Shown here piece after piece: positions 37,198 through 44,513 of a stretch of 64,000 nt of DNA. Origin of the DNA: Apoderus coryli (taxonomy: Eukaryota > Arthropoda > Insecta > Coleoptera > Attelabidae); contig OU452201.1 of NCBI GenBank assembly GCA_911728435.2, positions 5,022,001 through 5,086,000 of the forward strand, written 5' to 3'. Positions within the stretch are counted from its first letter, which is position 1; each line of letters begins with the position of its first letter. Below the pieces are notes generated by a model that had not been told where the DNA came from, ran no database searches, and saw only the letters and a program-made list of their open reading frames with translations. Made by a program: the position numbers and the translations under genes.

Positions 37198-37840
37198 AAA
37201 TAAATAAAGCGTTTATTGCCCAACAGTTTCCCATTTAATGGACAATATTACAAACTAAAAAATTAAATGCTTAAATAAACTAAAATACTAATTTATAAAT
37301 CCTAATTAATTCCGCACACATACACACCACACCTAAACCACAAATGTCTCTGCAGCTACCATTTTCAAGTGATTGACTGTAGTTGTAAAAATGTCACACC
37401 TATCAGAAACTCAGGCGAGCTTAACAGTACATTGGTCCTAGCTCTGTGTAAGTGAAATGTTAAATTCGATCTGGTATTTAACCTAGGAACTAACAAATTC
37501 AAGCAAGATAGAAGAAAAGAGCAGTCGATTTTTTCTCTAAGCAATTTATATAAGATGGTTAATGAGCTCTGAATTCTTCGGTACTCCAGACTGTGAACGT
37601 CAAAACGTGATAGTAACAATTCATGATCGAAATCTCTTACTGGATAAGCACCATCGGTTCTAAAAACTAAATATTTCAAAAATCTACGTTGAATTTGCTC
37701 GACCTCTAGTTTATGAATATTATACTGAGGATACCAGATGATGGAAGAATACTCCAATTTTGACCTCACATAGGCATTGAACAAGGTTATTAGGTATTAT
37801 TGAAGCCTTTGCAGTTACGCATTATAAAGCCATACATGCG
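37198..37840 (-). pseudogene. LINE ORF2, 3' part (interrupted by the Polinton)
   Basis: C-terminal part of a Jockey-like LINE ORF2 on the minus strand. It has AYVRSKLEYSSIIWYP and VEQIQRRFLKYL, then a 3' UTR ending near a taaataaataaa run at 37198-37212. A frameshift lies around 37785-37795 and another near the C-terminus. The N-terminal continuation lies 17.8 kb away at 55655-56447; the reading frame across the target-site duplication is continuous, which shows that the Polinton split this LINE. Confidence 0.85.
37835..37840. repeat. Target-site duplication CATGCG (left)
   Basis: Six bases directly outside the left AG terminus, repeated exactly at 55655-55660. Six-bp duplications are diagnostic of Polinton integration. 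Confidence 0.93.
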
Positions 37841-38243
37841 AGTAGAGTGTATTAGCCGATTTTGGAATAGTCCCCCCACTCTTGTTTGTCACGTACGTGA
37901 CAAACAAGAGTGGGGGGACTATTCCAAGATCGGCTTATATGTACATATGTCAAAAGCAACCCTTTCCCCTAATCATTTGAGAAACCCGTCCATTACGTAA
38001 GCCAATGAGTGTATCAAACAAATCATGAATAAAGATGAGAGATCTAGAAACGGCTTATACTAGAATATGTGAAAACTACACAGCATGAATAGAAATTGGG
38101 AGATCTAGAAACGGCTAATATATACAGATGCGTGTGTGTGTGTGTGTGTGTGTCAACTATATAAAGAAGAAAGAGAGGGTTGTAACAAATCATGAATAGA
38201 GATAGGAGATCTAGAAACGGCTTATACTAGCATATGTCAAAAA
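37841..38243 (+). repeat. Polinton left terminal inverted repeat
   Basis: About 403 bp, matching 55262-55654 in reverse orientation. The first 126 bp are identical; substitutions and small indels follow. Inside it, agatctagaaacggct(t/a)at recurs three times (near 38040, 38101 and 38207) as part of an iterated block that also carries a GT run (38131-38152) and ataaagaagaaagagagggt. Confidence 0.92.
37854..37935. repeat. Terminal palindrome in left TIR
   Basis: A perfect 66-bp palindrome (37862-37927) centred on cacgt/acgtg, with arms beginning ttggaatagtcccccc. Allowing one mismatch it extends to 82 bp (agccgat...atcggct). It begins 13 bp from the element tip. The same structure occurs in the right TIR. 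Confidence 0.97.
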
Positions 38244-38287
38244 CTAATCCTTTCCACATCATTTTGAGAAACCCCCACATATTCTTT

Positions 38288-38293
<6 letters not shown>

Positions 38294-38346
<53 letters not shown>
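38294..38346. repeat. (AT)n microsatellite
   Basis: Uninterrupted AT dinucleotide run of about 50 bp between the left TIR and the first gene. Confidence 0.95.
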
Positions 38347-38350
<4 letters not shown>

Positions 38351-38361
38351 ACACTCGGTAT

Positions 38362-38370
38362 TATATAAAA
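38362..38370 (+). promoter_or_regulatory. TATA box candidate for the 137-aa gene
   Basis: TATATAAAA lies 45 bp upstream of the ATG at 38415, leaving room for a short 5' leader. Confidence 0.45.
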
Positions 38371-38414
38371 TGCTCAGCATTTATTCCCTCTAGATCATTC
38401 AATTATTAAAAATC

Positions 38415-38828
38415 ATGTGGATGGTGTATTCATCAGAAAACTGGCCGGCTGCAACAGATCTGCCGTCTGCAGTGAATCGAATGGCAGCGCAATTTCACGA
38501 TCTTGAATTCGATCGTTCACATGCTGCAAATTATGATTATAATGTGTGTTTTGATGATAAGATAATGAATAAAGTGTTACAACAAGCAGAAGACTTCAGT
38601 ACGGGGTGTGATTTATGTCATAAATACCGAGATGGATTTATCACATTGGAAACATTTTGTGTGGAAATTATTCAGTTGGGTTTAGAACGGTATTTAATTG
38701 ATGCGATTCAATATATGCCGACAGATATAGTTGTTAGATATCACCTAGACGATCTTATTGAAGGAAATAAAAATTATGATGAAGATGATGATAACGATGA
38801 AGAAGAAGAAGATAATAATACAGTATAA
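38415..38828 (+). CDS. Polinton acidic 137-aa protein, function unknown
   Basis: First gene inside the left TIR, transcribed inward from its own TATA candidate; ATG start. Not recognised. The protein has a mixed helical body with one CDLC pair (residues about 65-68) followed by YRDGFITLETF, and ends in an almost purely acidic tail (DEDDDNDEEEEDN). No signal peptide or membrane segment. Small acidic proteins beside a terminal repeat could be early regulators or host-factor antagonists, but that is inference from position. The frame is intact and of ordinary codon use, so it is probably a real gene. Confidence 0.7.
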   Translation: MWMVYSSENWPAATDLPSAVNRMAAQFHDLEFDRSHAANYDYNVCFDDKIMNKVLQQAEDFSTGCDLCHKYRDGFITLETFCVEIIQLGLERYLIDAIQYMPTDIVVRYHLDDLIEGNKNYDEDDDNDEEEEDNNTV

Positions 38829-39817
38829 TAATTATTTTATGTATATATAATTTTGCTTTTATTGTGTGTATATAAATATATGCTGGGTTTACTGTGATAA
38901 CTGAAAAAGGTGTTTTTTTTTTTTTTTGTAGTTAGTATTGCAACAATAGGTGTTTATCACCACCCACAAAATTATTTCTATACATTTTATTACACATTCT
39001 ATTGTATTCTATTATACCCAAAAATAATTTTAATCTATTGGATGTATCTGTGAACACCAAATACTACCTACTACTACTATAAAAGCTTGTTTTTTTCCTA
39101 TCTTCTTGACACAGCAATAAAAATAGATATATATGTGAGATGTCATTCTCCAGAATTTAAATTGATTTAATTTACTAAAATTCACATGTATATTATATGC
39201 TTTTCAAAACATAATAGGAAAAAATGAAAAGAGAGGTTTTTTTATGGTTAATATGGGAACAATAGGTAAATTGACTTTATTACCTGTTACAAATTTTTGT
39301 CTAGACTTTTTCCGTAGGAATGTATTAGCACACCAATAAACATAGATATTTTATGTGAGATGTCATTCTCAAGAATTTAAATTGATTTAATTTACTAAAA
39401 TTCACATGTGTATTATATGCTTTTCAAAACATAATAGGAAAACTGAAAAGATAGATTCTTTTATAGATAATATGGGAACAATAGGTAAGCTGTGTGTTTA
39501 TTGCACAGCAGCAAAATAAAGATATACGTTATTTGTTGGGTTTTTGGATGTAAAATGATATATTTTACCTTTATATCTAATCAATTGATAGAATAGAATA
39601 CATTTATTGACTGTTACAAATTTTTGTCTAGACTTTTTTCTTTTTTTTTGGAAATCGATAATAATATGATTATTTTCATATAACACATTTACATTATAAA
39701 TTTTTTTATTCTAATAGATATATAAAAAAAATAAAACAAATCATTTTACTATATAATATATTTTATTTATAATTTTTTAGTGATACAATGCCTACATTCC
39801 ATAATCAAATATTTAAT
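38829..39817. other. Non-coding spacer with tandem duplication
   Basis: Convergent 3' ends of the 137-aa gene and the capsid cluster meet here. Positions 39108-39300 and 39329-39490 are a tandem duplication at about 221 bp spacing (gtgagatgtcattctc, acatgt(a/g)tattatatgc, atgggaacaataggtaa). The block ctgttacaaatttttgtcta occurs at 39284 and again near 39610. A minus-strand AATAAA near 39767-39762 can serve the capsid mRNA. Confidence 0.7.
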
Positions 39818-41053
39818 TTATAAACTTAATTTCGTGTTTACTACACCGTCTGAAATATTATACATCATATAAGAATCATGAATGATAATTGCATATACTT
39901 TTACATTTGCAGGAAACTGCGATTCGCGTGTTTCAAATTCTAATTTGATATCAACGCTAGAATGTTTGATTGCCTCTGGTTGACAAGAACAATCGATAAT
40001 GAAAACCGGGTTGTTTGGAAATTGACCCAAGCTTAATATTGGGTCGGAATGTTCTGTGTTATAATATTTTTGTTGAATATTCTGATATGTATGATATACT
40101 GCTCCGTAAAGTTTTTTAGAGAAATCTAAATTCCATTTCTCATATGGATACACTGTTGAGTTTAAATATGTTCTTATATTGGAAATGTTTGCGTGTATAA
40201 ATTGCGTGGCATCCATATTGATGTTTTCATAATTTGAAATATTTTGAAAGCCAATTATAATATAACGTGGTTTTTCGAGACTAGTAGTTGTTCTAATCGA
40301 CCATATATCTGAGCTAGTTTCACGTAATTTCGGTAGTTCATATAAGTCCCAAGACCGAAATGCAATATTAATTCGAGAATTTAGTCCTCCTTTATTAATT
40401 TTCATCATCAGTTTCAACTTCTGACTATCTTCGGGAACTATGTGATTAATTTTCCATTCAATTTTATTTATTTTTAAAATAGCACTTCCGTCACCAATAT
40501 AACTATTATTATAGTTTCTAGCAATTATTAATATAAGTTCGTGTCGTACATTAATGAAAGCGCCCTTATAGTCTTCAGCAATGCCAAATAAGTATTTCAA
40601 TGGCAATTTACCGCTGAAAACATGACTAATTGGATCCAGGATATCTTGTAAATCTTCGGACAAGCCCCAGCCACTACTACAAAGCCCTCTTTCTTGACTA
40701 TATGGACATAATGCCATAGTTTTCAGGGAAGTTGTAATCCCCGGTTTCCTAATCATAGCGACTTGCTCATTCCCAATCTCATATCTTATTTCTTCGAAAA
40801 GAAACGCTAATGAATTGTTTGATAAATAACAGGATTTCTTATCATCCTCAGCTTGAAATGTTCCTTCAATATAAATATAACTCTCAGAAATGTCTAATAT
40901 TAAGTCTTGGAAATTAACCGGAATTCGAACTTCATCGGAATTATTATATACGGGGCTGCCGTATGGTTTATATGTATATTCTTGAACGTTAGACAATGCA
41001 TTGTCAAACACAGGCTCTCCAAATATGTTTAATTTATTAGATAAGGATGACAT
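39818..41053 (-). CDS. Putative Polinton major capsid protein (411 aa)
   Basis: Largest structural-cluster protein. It opens with an aromatic, proline-containing segment (EYTYKPYGSPVYNNSDEVR), then VNFQDLILDISESYIYIEG and LAFLFEEIRYEIG. These look like strands of a jelly-roll fold and match the style of capsid proteins seen beside ATPase and protease in insect Polintons. Later blocks are PRYIIIGFQ and YPYEKWNLDFSKKLYGAVY. No signal peptide or transmembrane segment. The double jelly-roll assignment is inferred from size, predicted strand richness and position, not from a structure comparison. The ATG is at 41053, two bases after the stop of the upstream 63-aa frame. Last gene of the minus-strand cluster. 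Confidence 0.65.
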   Translation of the reverse strand: MSSLSNKLNIFGEPVFDNALSNVQEYTYKPYGSPVYNNSDEVRIPVNFQDLILDISESYIYIEGTFQAEDDKKSCYLSNNSLAFLFEEIRYEIGNEQVAMIRKPGITTSLKTMALCPYSQERGLCSSGWGLSEDLQDILDPISHVFSGKLPLKYLFGIAEDYKGAFINVRHELILIIARNYNNSYIGDGSAILKINKIEWKINHIVPEDSQKLKLMMKINKGGLNSRINIAFRSWDLYELPKLRETSSDIWSIRTTTSLEKPRYIIIGFQNISNYENINMDATQFIHANISNIRTYLNSTVYPYEKWNLDFSKKLYGAVYHTYQNIQQKYYNTEHSDPILSLGQFPNNPVFIIDCSCQPEAIKHSSVDIKLEFETRESQFPANVKVYAIIIHDSYMMYNISDGVVNTKLSL

Positions 41054-41055
41054 GT

Positions 41056-41247
41056 TTAATATTTTCGAATTTTTAAACCAATGGATTGAAGGAATATTTG
41101 ATTTTTTTTAGTAATAACACAACCGGAACCGTTGCTGTTGTAATTAGTACTGTTGCTTATCATCTCTTTCTTCCTCTTTTTTATATAAACATCATTCTTT
41201 GTAGGTGTATTGTGGTGTTTAATCACATTATTGTAAACAAACCCCAT
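41056..41247 (-). CDS. Small basic 63-aa protein between penton and capsid genes
   Basis: ATG at 41247, 27 bp after the penton-like stop; its stop lies 2 bp before the capsid ATG. Rich in lysine and asparagine (IKKRKKEM), with GSGCVITKK; no domain recognised. The tight fit between two structural genes argues that it is expressed, perhaps as a minor core or cement peptide. It could also be a spacer frame whose translation allows termination-reinitiation at the capsid ATG. Confidence 0.45.
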   Translation of the reverse strand: MGFVYNNVIKHHNTPTKNDVYIKKRKKEMISNSTNYNSNGSGCVITKKNQIFLQSIGLKIRKY

Positions 41248-41274
41248 TGATGTTATTATGTATTATTATTATTG

Positions 41275-42009
41275 TTAATCGAGCACTTTAAGTTCTAATT
41301 TTACAATAATTTTTTCACCACGAAAATTTAATAGCCTGCCTGTATCATCTAAAATTCTTATTGTAATATTTTCAATTGACTGACGTCCCAATGGTTTAAC
41401 TGGCATATATATAATATGTTGCGGTTCCTTTGTTAATCTATATCCTGGTTCGACGTCAATATCAAAATCAAACAGTGCATGTGATTCAATATCGTTAAAA
41501 AATGCACCACTGATTACATTGCAATGTACTGATATGATACGGACTCTCATAATATCAACCGGTAAAGTTGATTCGATCAACGTATTCGATGGTAAAATTG
41601 TTTTTCCAAATCCTAATAGTGAACCAATAGAATTGTCGGATGTGAAATCGATATCGTAAATAGACCATAATTCACATTTCAAAGTGTTTGAATTCGGATA
41701 CAAAAGAAATATTTGTTTATATTCATCCTCGCTGAAATTGTGTAAACCCATTAACATTAACAATTTTTTATATATTTCACCGATCTCATACGTCCCAGGT
41801 GGTATGAATACATTAATATAATCAACATCACTTTTATGCTTCTTATATGTGAATTTATTATTTTTTTCATCCACATTTAAAATAGAGTTATATGAATAAA
41901 AGGCAATTAATCCTAATCCATAACGTCTAGAGGTATCCAATTCAATTGGTGGATAATAATCTGCAGACAACTCACTAGATGTTCCAGACAACAGAAACGT
42001 TCTCGACAT
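41275..42009 (-). CDS. Putative penton-like minor capsid protein (244 aa)
   Basis: Start chosen at the ATG at 42009 (MSRTFLLSG); the frame remains open a little upstream but with no ATG. Recognisable blocks of the insect Polinton minor capsid family are the ELDTSRRYGLGLIAFYSYNS opening, NNKFTYK, FIPPGTYEIGEIYK, SIGSLLGFG, VHCNVISGAFF, EPGYRLTKEPQHIIYMPV and a C-terminal ITIRILDDTGRLLNFRGE. High beta content and single jelly-roll size fit a pentameric vertex protein. Neighbours are the 127-aa protein 33 bp upstream and the 63-aa frame 27 bp downstream. Assignment is by motif recognition and context. Confidence 0.72.
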   Translation of the reverse strand: MSRTFLLSGTSSELSADYYPPIELDTSRRYGLGLIAFYSYNSILNVDEKNNKFTYKKHKSDVDYINVFIPPGTYEIGEIYKKLLMLMGLHNFSEDEYKQIFLLYPNSNTLKCELWSIYDIDFTSDNSIGSLLGFGKTILPSNTLIESTLPVDIMRVRIISVHCNVISGAFFNDIESHALFDFDIDVEPGYRLTKEPQHIIYMPVKPLGRQSIENITIRILDDTGRLLNFRGEKIIVKLELKVLD

Positions 42010-42042
42010 GACTGGGCAATAAATCAAACTGAAATATTGCTT

Positions 42043-42426
42043 TTATTGCGACCAGCAACAGAATAGATGTAGTTTTTTCTTTTTATGTACCACTTTCTCC
42101 AAGTCAATTTCTCTAATATTACAAGAAACACAGAATATTTTTCTAGGAAATGGGCCGTCTATTTCGTCACCGTTTGCATTATTTGTCACATAATGTTCCA
42201 TACAATAAAAATATTTATTAATATCGTTGTCTTCACGTAAATGTTTAGGAAGTTTGTCCCAAACCAATGCGATTTCCTTTGAAGCACATGCAATCAGAAC
42301 CTCTTTAGGCATATCAGCAAGTTGTTTTTCATTCATTTTTATCAAACTACCCAATTGTGAGTAAGCACGTAAAGACTGAGCCATTTTTTTTATGTCATTA
42401 CGACTCATTTCCTGTATAGAATCCAT
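42043..42426 (-). CDS. Polinton 127-aa protein, function unknown
   Basis: ATG at 42426, so its first 29 bp overlap the end of the protease frame. Not recognised. The N-terminal half is helical (EMSRNDIKKMAQSLRAYSQL, then MPKEVLIACASKEIALVWDK). The C-terminal half holds FCVSC and HLFCCW around a lysine run, possibly one metal site. The position inside the structural cluster suggests a virion or assembly role; this is inference only. Confidence 0.6.
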   Translation of the reverse strand: MDSIQEMSRNDIKKMAQSLRAYSQLGSLIKMNEKQLADMPKEVLIACASKEIALVWDKLPKHLREDNDINKYFYCMEHYVTNNANGDEIDGPFPRKIFCVSCNIREIDLEKVVHKKKKLHLFCCWSQ

Positions 42427-42805
42427 CGTGATTGAGAAATTTCAAACATAGGTGTCCACACCACACCGTATTAAAATCTTGATCACAATTGTAATTATAA
42501 TATATTTTAAGAAGAGTATGTGAAATATTTTTTGTAAAATAATGTATTAACTCTTGAGGCGGTGGTAAATTACCAAAACTATCATAATAGTTAACTATAT
42601 TACCGCGTTTTTTATATGCTACCCAATGTGTACCTCTACCACTATTACTATCTAGATTTACAATTGCACATTCTTTATATAGTGGACCTGCTTTATTCAA
42701 ATTATTGCGACTATAAACACCGCGAAAATTTTTTATATTTAATCTATTAACATATTTTATAATGTCAAGATTTGATAGAGGTCTTCGTGGTAGAGGGTTT
42801 ACAAG
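42398..42805 (-). CDS. Adenain-like cysteine protease, no own start codon
   Basis: Maturation protease of the adenovirus type, expected to cleave capsid precursors inside virions. The triad is visible: His in GTHWVAY, Asp in YYDSFG, Cys in WCGHLC, with a Gln seven residues before the Cys (QDFNTVWC) as oxyanion residue. The frame contains no Met codon at all, from its upstream stop near 42915 through to 42398. Conserved-looking sequence extends back to the A_AAA_AAC heptamer at 42811-42805, where the PLA2 gene ends in the 0 frame. A -1 shift there would add 135 residues to a 294-residue PLA2 part. An indel in the A7 run is the alternative explanation. Confidence 0.85.
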   Translation of the reverse strand, partial: LVNPLPRRPLSNLDIIKYVNRLNIKNFRGVYSRNNLNKAGPLYKECAIVNLDSNSGRGTHWVAYKKRGNIVNYYDSFGNLPPPQELIHYFTKNISHTLLKIYYNYNCDQDFNTVWCGHLCLKFLNHDGFYTGNES

Positions 42806-43686
42806 TTTTTTTGATTTTTTAAATATAATCCAAATCCATTGCGGTGTTTTTTGAGTAGTAATCCACTTCCAACGATTGTCGGAGCATTTGATTTATTTCG
42901 ATGTTTGTTGTTTGTTATCTGCTCCTTTGAATTTTTTGTAGCATTCACAGCTCTTACAATTCCTGCAGCACCACCAGCCAAACTACCTAATGCCGACAAT
43001 CCTGCAAAAATGGGGATCAATGGCAAAACACCTCCAATTTTTGGTATAGATATAATGCGTGGTGTCTTAATTTTTTCTTTTCCTCCCATGTCTTTAACAT
43101 ATTTTCGAGCACATTTTAACGCTATTTTTGCAACCGATAAAGCATTATTCTTTTTATTTTTCACACAAGTCGTTTTTTTAATAGATTGTCTAATATTTTT
43201 TAAAACACCACCAACAAATGTTATACGTTTTTTATTATTTTTACGTCTATTACAACGGTTTCTTTTACATCCACTCGTTTTTTTAGGAGTAACACACGGA
43301 GTCCTCATACCTAATCCAAGCTTTCTTTTTGTTTTAATAATGTTTGTTACTAACCACGAATGTGCTCTCTCATTCACAGGTATCTGCTTTGATTTAGTTA
43401 ATTCCCAAGCACCATCTTCCAGGATTTTATCTGCTCTATGACGTTCACTTAAATGATTACTATTTGCATACGCTATGTCGTGTGTTTTACATAGTTTATC
43501 TAGAGAATTAACTCCTGAATCACCTCTTAACAGTCTTTTCCGTAATTTCGTTCCGACTCCACAATATTGATAACCAGGTATATGGAGTTCGATTGGGGTA
43601 TTATTAATTAACGCGTTTATAATACCTGCGCCAGTTTTTCGTTGACTTTGTTTGATAACACGTCTATCTAGCTCCACAGAGGCCAT
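42799..43686 (-). CDS. Phospholipase A2 / basic core / hydrophobic-tail protein (295 aa)
   Basis: ATG at 43686. Residues about 36-75 form a parvovirus/adintovirus-type PLA2 site: calcium loop PGYQYCGVGTKL and catalytic HD in CKTHDIAYAN (residues 66-75). Such domains breach the endosome during entry. A strongly basic stretch (KRNRCNRRKNNKKR, then repeated KK) resembles a DNA-condensing core protein. A Gly/Ala-rich hydrophobic segment at about 216-246 (GLSALGSLAGGAAGIVRAV) recalls the membrane-active or core peptides of adenovirus-like virions. The stop at 42801-42799 follows directly on the slippery site leading into the protease. Transcription diverges from the ATPase gene with only 46 bp between start codons. 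Confidence 0.85.
   Translation of the reverse strand: MASVELDRRVIKQSQRKTGAGIINALINNTPIELHIPGYQYCGVGTKLRKRLLRGDSGVNSLDKLCKTHDIAYANSNHLSERHRADKILEDGAWELTKSKQIPVNERAHSWLVTNIIKTKRKLGLGMRTPCVTPKKTSGCKRNRCNRRKNNKKRITFVGGVLKNIRQSIKKTTCVKNKKNNALSVAKIALKCARKYVKDMGGKEKIKTPRIISIPKIGGVLPLIPIFAGLSALGSLAGGAAGIVRAVNATKNSKEQITNNKHRNKSNAPTIVGSGLLLKKHRNGFGLYLKNQKNL
42805..42811 (-). promoter_or_regulatory. Candidate -1 ribosomal frameshift site A_AAA_AAC
   Basis: In the PLA2 frame the codons are CAA AAA AAC TTG TAA, giving the canonical slippery heptamer A AAA AAC six bases before the stop codon ends. A -1 slip enters the Met-less protease frame directly. I see no obvious strong stem or pseudoknot in the next 60 bases, which is the main weakness. 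Confidence 0.6.
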
Positions 43687-43732
43687 AAAAATAACATAAA
43701 CCAGTTAATAATTTACATTCTTATATGTGATA

Positions 43733-44428
43733 ATGAGGCTCATTAAACAAGATCAAAATTTCAAAGTAGAAAATTTTGATTTTTCAAATAATACTACGGC
43801 AAATGAAATTAAACGCCACGGACCGTTACTACCGAATACAATACGGGGCTTGATCATTGGTAGAAGCAATACTGGGAAAACCGCTGTTATGATTTCTTTA
43901 TTAACACACCCCAACGGTTTACATTTTAAGAATATCTACATATATACGAAAACATTATTCCAGAGCAAATACAGGTATTTGGCTGAAGTCGTTGCACCAA
44001 TAAACGGTCTTGGTTATTACACTTTTAATAATAATGAATCTATAATTCCACCATTAGAAGCAAAAGTAGATTCTGTATTTATATTTGACGATGTTATATG
44101 TGAGAAACAAAATGTAATTAGAGAATACTTTTGTATTTCGCGTCATAAGAATATTGATGTTTTTTTTCTATCCCAAGGCTATTCTAAAGTGTCGAAACAA
44201 TTAATTCGGGAAAATTCCAACTTTCTAATAATCTTCACACAGGATGAAACAAATCTCCGACATATATATAGTGATCACGTCAATCCAGACATGGAATTTA
44301 CACAATTCGCGCAAATATGCAAACTTTGTTGGAATGAAGATTTTGGATTCCTTGTAATCGATAAAGATAGTCCATTAAATCAGGGCCGATATCGAAAAGG
44401 ATTGGATAATTATATATGCCTGCAATAA
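43733..44428 (+). CDS. Genome-packaging ATPase (HerA/FtsK-type, A32-like)
   Basis: Pumps DNA into preformed capsids in this lineage. The Walker A motif GRSNTGKT is at residues 43-50 and Walker B VFIFDDV at 115-121. The block ISRHKNIDVFFLSQGY is typical of the sensor region of A32-like packaging ATPases. 231 aa, a normal size for Polinton ATPases. The ATG at 43733 was chosen; an in-frame GTG two codons earlier is also possible. The stop codon TAA sits inside AATAAA (44425 onward), so stop and polyadenylation signal overlap. First of four plus-strand genes; divergent from the PLA2/protease gene. Confidence 0.88.
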   Translation: MRLIKQDQNFKVENFDFSNNTTANEIKRHGPLLPNTIRGLIIGRSNTGKTAVMISLLTHPNGLHFKNIYIYTKTLFQSKYRYLAEVVAPINGLGYYTFNNNESIIPPLEAKVDSVFIFDDVICEKQNVIREYFCISRHKNIDVFFLSQGYSKVSKQLIRENSNFLIIFTQDETNLRHIYSDHVNPDMEFTQFAQICKLCWNEDFGFLVIDKDSPLNQGRYRKGLDNYICLQ

Positions 44429-44513
44429 ATTCAAAATGTTCATTATTCAATCAACCATCGAATAAAAAACTTTATTATTGTTATATTTACTTATTCATGA
44501 ATGTTGTGTTATA

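Noticed and set aside
42839..43441. 200-codon plus-strand hydrophobic frame
   Set aside because: Complement of the basic, lysine-rich PLA2/core gene; antisense of lysine codons gives Phe/Leu-rich false membrane protein.
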